Assembly: GCA_039916305.1 (NCBI GenBank)
Contig: JBDSLR010000040.1
Location: forward strand, 9,418-73,417
From: JACMLD01 sp039916305
GTDB lineage: Bacteria; Bacteroidota; Bacteroidia; Chitinophagales; Chitinophagaceae
Length of the DNA: 64,000 bases
Direction of reading: 5' to 3'
Position numbers and translations under genes: made by a program. This document shows positions 53,648-61,699 of the stretch, piece after piece; within the stretch, counting starts at the first letter, position 1; every line of letters starts with the position of its first letter. The notes below the pieces were generated by a model. It did not search any database, was not told where the DNA came from, and worked only from the letters and a program-made list of their open reading frames with translations.

Positions 53648-54466
53648 ATGAACAGGCGCGACTTTATCCGGTACACAACGCCGGTAATTGTATTGCTGGC
53701 CAACGGCAATATTATACAGGCCAGTGAACTGGATCCATATGAGTGGACAAAGCGTAAAATAAAATTACGCTTTGCAGTAGCGTCTGACGGGCATTATGGC
53801 GAGCCTAAAACCGATTACGATAATTATTTTGCTACGATGGTGGAGCAAGTCAATGAGGCACATGCTATTAATCCTTTTGCTTTTTGTATGATAAACGGCG
53901 ACATCGTTCATAACGACAAAACCTTGTATCCCGCCGCCAAAGCCCATCTGGATAAGTTGCAAACACCTTATTATGTAAGCCAGGGCAATCATGATCATGT
54001 AACGCCCGAAGAATGGAAGAACATATGGAGTATGCCGGTAAACCATGATTTCAGTATTAAGAAGAATTCTTTTTTAATTGCCACTACATCAGATGAGAAA
54101 GGAACGTATTTATGTCCGGATGTGCAATGGATAGCTGCTAAACTGGAAGAACACAAAAAGCAGGAGCACGTATTTATCTTCTTGCATATTAACCCGGGTA
54201 AACAAACAGCCAATGCGATAGATTGCCCGGAACTGTTCGGGGTGCTGGCAAAGTATACCAATGTAAAAGCTGTTTTTAACGGGCATGATCACGACGAGGA
54301 AGGCATCAAAACAAAAAATAATATCCCTTTTATTTTTGATGCACATTTTGGCGGCAGCTGGGGCACCGCTTACCGTGGCTTCCGGGTAGTAGAACTGCTG
54401 AAAGATAATTCCCTGGTAACCTATATCATGAACCCGCTGGAGCGGATTAATGAGGCAACACTATAA
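53648..54466 (+). CDS. Exported calcineurin-like metallophosphoesterase
   Basis: 272 residues. The N-terminus MNRRDFIRYTTPVIVLLANG has a Tat-like twin arginine (Arg3-Arg4). All metal-site blocks of the metallophosphoesterase fold are present in order: ASDGHYG (D-x-H), NGDIVHN (GD), SQGNHDH (GNHD), FLHINPG (His) and FNGHDHDEEG (GHxH). The substrate (phosphomonoester, phosphodiester or cyclic nucleotide) cannot be predicted. It is the last gene of the 39.4-54.5 kb cluster, 38 bases after the GH95-like gene, so probably co-transcribed; a role on phosphorylated sugars or lipids is possible but inferred. Confidence 0.88.
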   Translation: MNRRDFIRYTTPVIVLLANGNIIQASELDPYEWTKRKIKLRFAVASDGHYGEPKTDYDNYFATMVEQVNEAHAINPFAFCMINGDIVHNDKTLYPAAKAHLDKLQTPYYVSQGNHDHVTPEEWKNIWSMPVNHDFSIKKNSFLIATTSDEKGTYLCPDVQWIAAKLEEHKKQEHVFIFLHINPGKQTANAIDCPELFGVLAKYTNVKAVFNGHDHDEEGIKTKNNIPFIFDAHFGGSWGTAYRGFRVVELLKDNSLVTYIMNPLERINEATL

Positions 54467-54467
54467 G

Positions 54468-54560
54468 AAATTGCTGATGTATGAAGGTGGGATGTAGCGC
54501 TTTCTTTTACCATAACATACTTATGAATTCTTTATATCTCAGCATTCCGCAATCGGCAAT
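54468..54560. repeat. Degenerate palindromic intergenic repeat, possible copy 3
   Basis: AAATTGCTGAT at 54468-54478 repeats the end of copies 1 and 2, and ATCGGCAAT at 54552-54560 is its inverse with one change. It fills the gap between two convergent genes exactly, as copy 1 fills its spacer. The interior is not similar enough to be sure. Confidence 0.35.
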
Positions 54561-54566
54561 GCCTGT

Positions 54567-55346
54567 TTATTCCCCCTTAAAACTTGCTTTTCGTTTTTCT
54601 AAAAATGCGGCAGCCCCTTCTTTGGCATCTTTGGTATCAAACAGTTCTCCAAACGCCTGTATTTCTTTTTGTAAGCCATTGTCAGCGCCGTAAGCAGCCA
54701 TATTGGTAAGCGCAATTACATGTTTGATAGCGATGGGTGCTTTGGTATTGATCCCCTGTAAAATTTCTTTCGTCTTCTCAAGCAATGTATCTGCTGTGGT
54801 AATATAGTTTACCAGTCCAAGTTGTTTGGCTTCATTGGCGTCTACCATATTACCCGTCATCATCAACTCCATGGCTTTCCCTTTTCCAACCAGTTGGGTT
54901 AAGCGTTGAGTGCCGCCATAGCCAGGTACCAGGCCAAGGTTTACCTCAGGCTGTCCAAACTTTGCGTTTTCACTGCATAGCCTGAAATGACAGGCCATAG
55001 CCAGTTCGCAGCCCCCACCAAGGGCAAAACCATTTACAGCTGCTACAATTGGTTTGGAACTGTTTTCAATTTTACTGAAGACAGTGTCCTGGCCTTTTTG
55101 TGCCAGCGCCTGCCCGGCCTTACCATCCAATGCTACAAATTCACTGATATCTGCTCCGGCTACAAAAGCTTTTGGTCCGCTGCCGGTAATAATGGTGCTT
55201 TTGATGGCCGGATTGGTATAGACTTCATCAAGCGCTGCACCCAGTTCTTCTATTACTGTTTTGTTCAGTGCGTTTAATTTATCGGGGCGGTTAATGGTAA
55301 TCGTGAGAATATTGTTGTCAAGCGAAGTAAGCAATGTCTGGAACAT
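54567..55346 (-). CDS. Enoyl-CoA hydratase/isomerase (crotonase family)
   Basis: 259 residues from ATG 55346; the frame extends 30 codons further but MFQTLLTSLDNNILTITINRP is the normal crotonase start. Crotonase signature: KAFVAGADISEF (oxyanion hole), IVAAVNGFALGGGCELAMA and QPEVNLGLVPGYGGTQRL, with glutamates at the two usual catalytic places (CELA and PEVNLG). The CoA product and pathway (fatty acid, butanoate or amino acid degradation) are not fixed by sequence. The B12-binding mutase subunit lies just upstream on the same strand. Confidence 0.92.
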   Translation of the reverse strand: MFQTLLTSLDNNILTITINRPDKLNALNKTVIEELGAALDEVYTNPAIKSTIITGSGPKAFVAGADISEFVALDGKAGQALAQKGQDTVFSKIENSSKPIVAAVNGFALGGGCELAMACHFRLCSENAKFGQPEVNLGLVPGYGGTQRLTQLVGKGKAMELMMTGNMVDANEAKQLGLVNYITTADTLLEKTKEILQGINTKAPIAIKHVIALTNMAAYGADNGLQKEIQAFGELFDTKDAKEGAAAFLEKRKASFKGE

Positions 55347-55439
55347 GGTTGTGTTTTTTAGATGCTGATGTATTTTCCGTTGACTATTATAGGTCTTCGG
55401 GCAACCGTTACAAAAATGAAAGCAGTTTAAAATCAACGG

Positions 55440-55847
55440 CTAAAAATTTCTGTTTGCTTTTACCCAGTCCTTGATATACGCAGCTATATCGGTAGTAGGT
55501 GTGCCGGGTGCAAATAGTTTACCCACGCCCATATCGTTCAATGATTCTATATCGTCTTCAGGAATAATGCCGCCACCGGTCAGCAGTACATCTGTCATGC
55601 CCTTATCTTTCATCAACTGAATTATTTTAGGAAAAACGGTATTGTGAGCACCACTGAGAATGCTAATGCCGATGGCATCAGCGTCTTCCTGCAAAGCCGC
55701 GTTTACTACCATGTCCGGTGTTTGACGAAGACCAGTATAAATTACTTCCATGCCTGCATCGCGCAAGGCGGCAGCAATTATTTTGGCGCCGCGGTCATGA
55801 CCATCCAGTCCAACTTTTGCAACCAATACTCTGATGGGTCTGTTCAT
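55440..55847 (-). CDS. Cobalamin-binding subunit of methylmalonyl-CoA mutase type
   Basis: 135 residues from ATG 55847, supported by a consensus -7 box 17 bases upstream; the frame runs to 55877. A complete free-standing B12-binding domain: KVGLDGHDRGAKIIAAAL (DxHxxG, whose His is the lower cobalt ligand), ISILSGAHNTVFPKI and LLTGGGIIPEDDIESL. In methylmalonyl-CoA or isobutyryl-CoA mutases of the two-chain type it pairs with a separate catalytic subunit, absent from this window. Methylmalonyl-CoA epimerase lies at 59.8 kb. Confidence 0.92.
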   Translation of the reverse strand: MNRPIRVLVAKVGLDGHDRGAKIIAAALRDAGMEVIYTGLRQTPDMVVNAALQEDADAIGISILSGAHNTVFPKIIQLMKDKGMTDVLLTGGGIIPEDDIESLNDMGVGKLFAPGTPTTDIAAYIKDWVKANRNF

Positions 55848-55864
55848 AATAAGGCTTTCTGTTT

Positions 55865-55872
55865 CAAATGTA
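55865..55872 (-). promoter_or_regulatory. TAnnTTTG -7 box for the B12-binding subunit gene
   Basis: On the minus strand it reads TACATTTG, an exact match, 17 bases upstream of ATG 55847. It lies inside the longer alternative frame, which argues that the shorter start is real. Confidence 0.45.
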
Positions 55873-55977
55873 AGCATTCTGCCAGCGTGTAAAACGGCGT
55901 AAATGCGCTTACACTTGAAACCGTAGTGTAGTAGTTAACGGTTACGAACTGGACAATAGTTTGCCGGCAACAGTTTT

Positions 55978-57495
55978 CTATTCTTTTATAAGTGCTGCAA
56001 ATTTTTCTATGCGGTGTATTGTTTCCGCTTTTCCAATCAATGCAGCAATATCAAATACGCCCGGGCCAAACTTACCGCCCACCAGCATAATGCGCAAGGG
56101 TAGCAATACCTCACCTGGCTTTACCTGGTTGGCCGAAGCTATTTCTTTAAATTCTTTCTCCAAATCTGCTGCGTTCCATTGCTGCATCAGCTGAAACTGG
56201 AGGACGGTCTCCGCAAAGAATAATTGTTTCTGCCCGTTCCACTTTGGCTTTACCGCATCCAGGTCGTACTGTTTGGGCGCTTCAAACAAAAAAGAAGATT
56301 GCTGGGGGAAATCGGATAATAAAGAGCAGCGATCCTTTACCATGGCAATTACTTTTTCCAGGTAGTGATCATCAGCGGCTTCCACCCCTTGCTGGGCAAG
56401 TACACTTTTTACCTCCTGCTTCAGGCTTCCTGCGTCCACTTTTTTTATCCATTCATGGTTATACCATTTGGCTTTTTCGTAATCAAACCTGGCCCCTGCC
56501 TTGTGCACACGATCCATAGAGAACTTTGCCACCAATTCTTCAAGGGCAAAAATTTCCTGCTCTGAACCATCGTTCCAGCCAAGCATGGCCAGCAGGTTTA
56601 CAAATGCTTCCGGTAAAAAACCCAGTTCACGAAAGCCTTTTGTAAGCTCGTTTGTTTTGGGGTCAATCCAGTTCATGGCAAAGACCGGGAAGCCCAGCCG
56701 GTCCCCATCGCGTTTGCTCAGCTTGCCGTTGCCATCCGGTTTAAGAATCAGCGGCAGGTGGGCCCATTGCGGCATCTGTTCCAACCCAAATAAATATTTC
56801 CATAACAAAACATGTACCGGGGCACTGGGCAGCCATTCTTCACCCCTGAAAGCATGCGTTATTTTCATGAGGTGATCATCTACTACCACTGCCAGGTGGT
56901 AGGTAGGCATTTCATCTGCTTTCAATAAAACTTTATCGTCTGACTGAGATGCGTTAAATATTACTTCGCCACGTATCAGGTCTGTAAACTTCACTTCTTC
57001 ATTGGCCGGCATTTTAATACGGATAACATGCGGCGTGCCGGCGTCCAGTAATGGTTTTACTTCGTCTGCCGCCAGCGTTAGCGAATTCTTCATGGATGCG
57101 CGTACGGCATGGCTGTATTGAAAATTGGGCGTAGCGGTGCGTTTTGCTTCCAGTTCTGCCGGGGTATCAAAAGCATAGTAGGCATATCCGTCCTTTACCA
57201 GTTGTTCTGCATATCTTTTATAGATGGGTTTCCGCTCGCTCTGGCGGTAAGGACCGCAGGGGCCGCCATGCACCGGGCTCTCATCAGGTACCAGGCCGCA
57301 CCAGGCCAGGCAATCCAGGATATATTGTTCAGCGCCGGGCACAAAACGACTTTGGTCAGTATCTTCAATGCGTAATATAAAATCGCCTCCATGGCTGCGG
57401 GCAAACAGGTAATTATACAAAACCGTTCTAACCCCGCCCAGGTGCAGACCGCCTGTAGGACTGGGAGCAAATCTTACCCTTATTTTTTCTGACAT
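55978..57495 (-). CDS. gltX: Glutamyl-tRNA synthetase
   Basis: 505 residues. It charges tRNA-Glu with glutamate in the cytoplasm. Class I synthetase motifs: RFAPSPTGGLHLGGVRT (HIGH region) and KLSKRDGDRLG (KMSKS region), with the anticodon-binding alpha-helical domain in the C-terminal third. Minus strand TATCTTTA (57502-57509 on plus) sits 6 bases upstream of the ATG, one base off the -7 consensus. Length and motifs fit the discriminating bacterial enzyme; whether it also charges tRNA-Gln cannot be told. Confidence 0.97.
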   Translation of the reverse strand: MSEKIRVRFAPSPTGGLHLGGVRTVLYNYLFARSHGGDFILRIEDTDQSRFVPGAEQYILDCLAWCGLVPDESPVHGGPCGPYRQSERKPIYKRYAEQLVKDGYAYYAFDTPAELEAKRTATPNFQYSHAVRASMKNSLTLAADEVKPLLDAGTPHVIRIKMPANEEVKFTDLIRGEVIFNASQSDDKVLLKADEMPTYHLAVVVDDHLMKITHAFRGEEWLPSAPVHVLLWKYLFGLEQMPQWAHLPLILKPDGNGKLSKRDGDRLGFPVFAMNWIDPKTNELTKGFRELGFLPEAFVNLLAMLGWNDGSEQEIFALEELVAKFSMDRVHKAGARFDYEKAKWYNHEWIKKVDAGSLKQEVKSVLAQQGVEAADDHYLEKVIAMVKDRCSLLSDFPQQSSFLFEAPKQYDLDAVKPKWNGQKQLFFAETVLQFQLMQQWNAADLEKEFKEIASANQVKPGEVLLPLRIMLVGGKFGPGVFDIAALIGKAETIHRIEKFAALIKE

Positions 57496-57757
57496 AGGCG
57501 GTAAAGATAATTATTTGAAAGAAGGATTTTTTTTAGAAATAACAGGAAGTTCATTTCAATTAAGTTTCAACTTTCAATCGTTTGGTAATCAATATTTAAT
57601 AACATCCTAAAGCGCTTAGCCGTGGCTGGCAGACCTGATCATTTAAAAAAAGTTTAAAAATATTTTCATTTTCATGCAGCAGATCATTTCGTGGATCTGT
57701 CACATTAAAAGGATATTAAAAAAACTTTTTTCAATATTGCCTTTTCCTTTACTTTCG

Positions 57758-57868
57758 TGCCTCAATAAGTAAACCCTATCTCACATATAATTACGGTTAA
57801 GGCCTAATGAAATAACCAATACCAACTGCGAATGTATAATCCCGCCACCAGGCGGGATTATCTTTTTT
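57758..57868 (+). ncRNA. Candidate small RNA ending at an orphan terminator
   Basis: The intrinsic terminator at 57836-57868 has no plus-strand protein gene upstream for more than 3 kb; gltX and the crotonase region run the other way. TACTTTCG at 57750-57757 is one base off the -7 consensus and would start an RNA of about 110 bases. The start, and whether this is a separate RNA at all, is inference. Confidence 0.3.
57836..57868 (+). terminator. Orphan intrinsic terminator
   Basis: A perfect 11-bp stem (ATAATCCCGCC at 57836-57846, GGCGGGATTAT at 57851-57861), loop ACCA, then CTTTTTT. The T-run points to the plus strand, where there is no upstream gene to terminate. Confidence 0.75.
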
Positions 57869-57950
57869 AGACATGCAGGGTGCAAAAAAAGAGAATGCTT
57901 ACGAGGGCAGACAACAGCCCATTATGGATTAATATTATCAAGTGCTTACA

Positions 57951-57982
57951 ATAAAAAAACCCTTCGGATTAGCCGGAGGGTT
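57951..57982 (-). terminator. Terminator of the iscA-type gene
   Basis: A 10-bp stem with one mismatch (AACCCTTCGG at 57958-57967, CCGGAGGGTT at 57973-57982), followed on the minus strand by a run of eight T. It lies 27 bases past the stop at 58009. Confidence 0.85.
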
Positions 57983-58008
57983 CTGTATATAGATGAAGTA
58001 GTGTGTAA

Positions 58009-58338
58009 TTAAACGGCAAAGCTCTCACCACAGGCGCAACTGCGGCTGGCATTGGGGTTATTAAAATAAAAGCCCTTGCCATTCAGGCCTTCTGAGAATT
58101 CAAGCGTAGTATTTACCAGGTACAGAAAGCTTTTAAGATCTGTTACCACTTTTACCCCATTGTCTTCAAAAATTTGGTCGGATGGCTTGGTATTATTATC
58201 AAAATCCATTTTATAGCTCAGTCCTGAACATCCCCCGCCCACCACGGATACCCGCAGAAAATAATCTTTACCCGCCATAGCACCATCTTCCATCAGGTGC
58301 TGTACTTTTTCTTTTGCTTTATCGCTTACGTAGATCAT
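58009..58338 (-). CDS. IscA/HesB-type iron-sulfur cluster carrier
   Basis: 109 residues from ATG 58338; a short upstream extension to 58359 has no family match. A-type carrier that receives and delivers Fe-S clusters in the cytoplasm. The three conserved cysteines are present: one in GGGCSGLSY and two in the C-terminal CACGESF. It lies downstream of the cysteine desulfurase gene on the same strand after a 169-base gap, forming a partial ISC set; iscU is not in the window. Its own terminator follows. Confidence 0.93.
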   Translation of the reverse strand: MIYVSDKAKEKVQHLMEDGAMAGKDYFLRVSVVGGGCSGLSYKMDFDNNTKPSDQIFEDNGVKVVTDLKSFLYLVNTTLEFSEGLNGKGFYFNNPNASRSCACGESFAV

Positions 58339-58507
58339 GGTTGTAGTATTTAATACCAAGTATGCAGTATTAAGGCGTTTGAATACTTAGTGTATGTTAT
58401 ATAAAGTATGTTTATTGGTTTCAAAATTAAAATATTAGGCTAACAGTAGCAAGCGGCCAGCATTCAGACATCCGGCAGGTTACGGATCTGCATCCATTAA
58501 CCGCGCA

Positions 58508-59674
58508 CTAAGTACTATAAACTCCCTGTCTCATTTTCCTTACAGCCCCGGTAACCTCCTCAATGGTGTAATTAATTTCTTCTTCCGTGGTAAAACGCCC
58601 CAGTGCAAACCGGATAGCCGCATAGGCCAGTTCATCGCTCAAACCCATAGCCTTCAGCACATAGGAAGGCTCCATTGAAGCAGACGTGCAGGCGCTCCCT
58701 GAACTGACTGCAATATTTTTATGAAAGCCCATCATTAACCCTTCACTTTCTGTATGCTTAAAAGAAACATTGCAAACATGTGGCAGACGCTGCGCCGTGC
58801 TGCCATTCACATACACATCGTTCAGCTGCAGCAAAGCCTTTTCCAGTTTATCTCTTAATGCCTGTAACCGGGTGCCGGTTGTTTCCAGTTCATGCCTGGC
58901 CAGTTCTGCTGCTTTGCCAAAACCTACAATGCCCGGTATATTCAGCGTTCCACTGCGGAGACCCCTTTCATGGCCGCCACCATCCAGCTGGGCGGTTAGT
59001 TTTACACGCGGGTTCTTGCGCCTTACATAAAGGGCACCAACGCCTTTTGGCCCATACATTTTATGTGCGGTTAGTGCCAGGATATCAATACCATCTGCAT
59101 TTACATCTACCGGAATTTTGCCTGCTGCCTGTACGGCATCGCAAAAAAATAACAGCTTGTTTTTACGCGCTATGGCGCTGATTTCTTTAATAGGTTGAAG
59201 GGTGCCGGTTTCATTATTGGCGTACATAACAGCTATCAGGATAGTTGTTGGCCGTATAGCCGCTTCCAGTTCTGTCATGTTCAGGATCCCCTGTGCATCC
59301 ACGGAGAGATAGGTTATTTCGCCTCCTTCTTTTTCTATGTGTTTACAGGTGTCCAGCACTGCTTTGTGTTCTGAATTAACAGTAATGATGTGATTTCCCT
59401 TGCCTTTATACATATCAAACACCCCTTTTATAGCCAGGTTATCTGCTTCTGTTGCGCCACTGGTAAAAATAATTTCCTGGGGTTCGGCGCTAATTAAAGC
59501 GGCCACCTGCTCGCGTGCGTAATCTACTGCTTCTTTTGCCTGCCATCCATAAGCGTGATTACGGCTGGCCGCATTACCAAAATACCGCGTAAAATAAGGC
59601 AGCATTGCTTCTACTACCCGCGGGTCACAGGCAGTGGTGGCATTGTTATCAAGGTAAACGGGTAATGTAAGCAT
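58508..59674 (-). CDS. iscS: Cysteine desulfurase IscS/NifS type
   Basis: 388 residues. PLP enzyme that takes sulfur from cysteine for Fe-S clusters and thio-modified tRNA. Motifs: YLDNNATTACDPRV at the N-terminus, NSEHKAVLDTC (PLP-stacking His region), FFCDAVQAAGKI, PLP lysine in LTAHKMYGPKGVG, and the persulfide-forming Cys in SSGSACTSASMEPSYVL. The loop is of the IscS/NifS group I type. A consensus -7 box lies 23 bases upstream. The iscA-type gene is downstream. Confidence 0.94.
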   Translation of the reverse strand: MLTLPVYLDNNATTACDPRVVEAMLPYFTRYFGNAASRNHAYGWQAKEAVDYAREQVAALISAEPQEIIFTSGATEADNLAIKGVFDMYKGKGNHIITVNSEHKAVLDTCKHIEKEGGEITYLSVDAQGILNMTELEAAIRPTTILIAVMYANNETGTLQPIKEISAIARKNKLLFFCDAVQAAGKIPVDVNADGIDILALTAHKMYGPKGVGALYVRRKNPRVKLTAQLDGGGHERGLRSGTLNIPGIVGFGKAAELARHELETTGTRLQALRDKLEKALLQLNDVYVNGSTAQRLPHVCNVSFKHTESEGLMMGFHKNIAVSSGSACTSASMEPSYVLKAMGLSDELAYAAIRFALGRFTTEEEINYTIEEVTGAVRKMRQGVYST

Positions 59675-59697
59675 TTAAAAACCTTTGTATACAAACA

Positions 59698-59705
59698 CAA
59701 ATTTA
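59698..59705 (-). promoter_or_regulatory. TAnnTTTG -7 box for iscS
   Basis: On the minus strand it reads TAAATTTG, an exact match, 23 bases before the iscS ATG. No TTG was found at the expected -33 distance. Confidence 0.45.
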
Positions 59706-59831
59706 CCTCAATTGGTTCTATTTTTATTCCCAGTCAGCAAGATGCGCTGGCTGCAGCTTAAATTTAACTAAATTGGTGTACCCCGCAGGCATTTACAGCC
59801 ATTTAACGATTTAAGGCCCGCAAAATTAACT

Positions 59832-60236
59832 ATGATTAGAATAGAGCATATTGGCATTGCCGTAAAAGATTTATCGGTTTCCATACCCTTGTTTGAGAAG
59901 CTGCTGAACGCAACCTGTTACAAAACAGAAACGGTAGAAAGCGAGCAGGTCAGGACTGCTTTTTTTCGGCAGGCCGACACAAAAATTGAGTTGCTGGAAA
60001 ACTCGGGCGCAGAAGGCGTTATTGCAAAATATATTGGTAAGAAAGGAGAAGGCCTTCACCATATTGCTTTTGAGGTAGCAGATATCTATGCTGAAATGAA
60101 GCGGCTGAAAGCGGAGGGATTTGTATTGCTGACTGAAGAACCCAAAGAAGGAGCTGATAATAAGCTGGTCTGCTTTTTACATCCAAAAGAAACCAACGGG
60201 GTGCTGATTGAATTGTGCATGGAGAAAAAAAAATAG
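59832..60236 (+). CDS. mce: Methylmalonyl-CoA epimerase
   Basis: 134 residues, full length. It interconverts (R)- and (S)-methylmalonyl-CoA in propionate metabolism. Vicinal-oxygen-chelate (glyoxalase) fold with two beta-alpha-beta-beta-beta units. Metal-ligand positions are visible in IEHIGIAVKDL (His), GLHHIAFEV (His) and LIELCMEK (Glu). The free-standing B12-binding mutase subunit at 55.4 kb is a likely pathway partner; the genes are not in one operon. It is divergent from iscS. Confidence 0.93.
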   Translation: MIRIEHIGIAVKDLSVSIPLFEKLLNATCYKTETVESEQVRTAFFRQADTKIELLENSGAEGVIAKYIGKKGEGLHHIAFEVADIYAEMKRLKAEGFVLLTEEPKEGADNKLVCFLHPKETNGVLIELCMEKKK

Positions 60237-60284
60237 AAGCGCGGGCATACAGCCACGCGCCTCTATCCTATTGTTTATTGCTTA

Positions 60285-61394
60285 TTATTTTACAATCGCC
60301 AGTTTATGTATTTCTCTTGTACCACCTGCAAACAGCATGTCAAGCGTATAGTTGCCAGTTTTAAAGCTAGATACATCAAAAGAAAGTACGCTGCTGCCTT
60401 CCGCTATTTTACGGCTTACCAACAGCTGGCCATTTTGATTTAATAAACGTACCGTAAAGCCTTGTTGCGCCAGGTTTTGGCCTACTGAAATATTTACAGT
60501 GTTCACAGCGGGGTTAGGAAATACAGACACGTTAACATTTGTATTTTTTAACCGTACTACCAAAGTACCGGAGTAAGAACTTTTTCCGTCATAGTCAACC
60601 ATCTTAAGACGATAATAATTGATGGCTGAAGCAGCCTCGTCTGTAAATTGGTAGGAGATGGGAATACCAGAAAAACCGTGCGCTGCAACAATGCCTGCTG
60701 GCTGCCATGCGCTTCCGTTGCTGCTTTTTTCAACTACAAACTGCTGGGTATTGATTTCTTGTTGGCTTACCCAGCTAAGTATTACATTTTTGTCGCTGGT
60801 TGCTGCTTTGAATACAGAAATTTTTACGGGCAATGATGCATTGGAACCAGTAGTGAAATACATGGGCTGCTGGTTATATGTATTTTGAGCAAAAGCGGGG
60901 CCGGTTACAACCGGGCCAGCAGTTTGGCCAGCTAAAACACCTGCAACAGGTTCAGTAGAATACTTAAGTTGTGTGTTGGCACCATTCACGATGACGTTGA
61001 TACGTCCGGAACCATTTCCATCAACACCTTTTGAAATACTGGCGTTGTCAGCAACGCGTATTACCGGTAAAGCAATATTGGAAGTTGTAGTTGAAATGTT
61101 CAGGTTGTTAGTGCTATTGCCAGTAGGCTCATTCATTACCAGCGTTCCAAACACATCCAGGACGGCATTTTGTACAAGTATTGTGTTTCCACCCCCGGCA
61201 GTAGTAACGGTAACAGTAACACCGGCAGCAATTACAATGCTATCATTGTTGGTGGGAGTGCCGGGGCTGCCGGTAGTAGTCCAGGTAGCAGCAGAAGTCC
61301 AGTTACCCGAAGTGGTTGCTTTAATAAGTCTTTTTTGTGCATTTACAGTGCAAGTCAGTGCAAGCAAGGCGATCATTGAGTACAACTTTCTCAT
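60285..61394 (-). CDS. Secreted protein with T9SS type A sorting domain
   Basis: 369 residues. Signal peptide MRKLYSMIALLALTCTVNAQ. The N-terminal beta-helix-like region (about 25-185) opens with SGNWTSAATWTTTGSPGTP and NDSIVIAAGVTVTVT, a pattern of Bacteroidota surface proteins. The module VILSWVSQQEINTQQFVVEKS (about 200-285) is followed by the type A sorting domain (about 290-369; VFPNPAVNTVNISV, FKTGNYTLDMLFAGG, HKLAIVK). It is exported by Sec, then T9SS. No enzymatic residues are recognised; it may be adhesive or structural. Confidence 0.83.
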   Translation of the reverse strand: MRKLYSMIALLALTCTVNAQKRLIKATTSGNWTSAATWTTTGSPGTPTNNDSIVIAAGVTVTVTTAGGGNTILVQNAVLDVFGTLVMNEPTGNSTNNLNISTTTSNIALPVIRVADNASISKGVDGNGSGRINVIVNGANTQLKYSTEPVAGVLAGQTAGPVVTGPAFAQNTYNQQPMYFTTGSNASLPVKISVFKAATSDKNVILSWVSQQEINTQQFVVEKSSNGSAWQPAGIVAAHGFSGIPISYQFTDEAASAINYYRLKMVDYDGKSSYSGTLVVRLKNTNVNVSVFPNPAVNTVNISVGQNLAQQGFTVRLLNQNGQLLVSRKIAEGSSVLSFDVSSFKTGNYTLDMLFAGGTREIHKLAIVK

Positions 61395-61699
61395 TGTGTT
61401 TAGGGGTTTATGATGATGAAATGTTTACGTGGTAAAAATCATCATAGGAATGCGGGGTATATCTTTCGAAGGAATGGATGGCAGGAATGCGATGAAGCAA
61501 TGCTAAAAAAGCAAAGGCGTTTTATCACATTAAGGAAACTGGTGGTTATGCTGGGATATCTTCTGTGGAGGATAGCTTGGAAAGAGTATAAAAGTATAAT
61601 GTATAATTATCAATTCAAAGCTTTTCCAATTTTTTTTGTGTGAAATCAATTTTACTGAGGCAATATCTGGTGAGAATAGATATTTAGAAAGGCATTTAC
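61395..61699. other. Non-coding spacer between the T9SS cargo gene and rnc
   Basis: About 305 bases containing the promoter region of the minus-strand cargo gene. No exact -7 box, hairpin or credible gene was seen; the 77-codon plus-strand frame at 61410-61643 looks like chance. Confidence 0.45.

Larger units (their letters stand above)
57496..58008. other. Large non-coding spacer with a possible small RNA
   Basis: About 510 bases between gltX and the iscA-type gene, AT-rich for its first half. It contains an orphan plus-strand terminator (57836-57868) with no gene in front of it, and the minus-strand terminator of the iscA gene (57951-57982). See the ncRNA candidate. Confidence 0.5.

Noticed and set aside
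39425..54466. Classical polysaccharide utilisation locus
   Set aside because: No SusC-type TonB receptor, SusD-type lipoprotein or dedicated regulator is present, so the label would overstate what is seen.
60238..60262. Terminator between mce and the T9SS cargo gene
   Set aside because: GCGCG/CGCGC arms are short with a long loop and no T-run on either strand.
61410..61643. 77-codon plus-strand frame upstream of rnc
   Set aside because: Composition rich in Arg, Lys and Trp without a recognisable fold; it overlaps the promoter region of a minus-strand gene.
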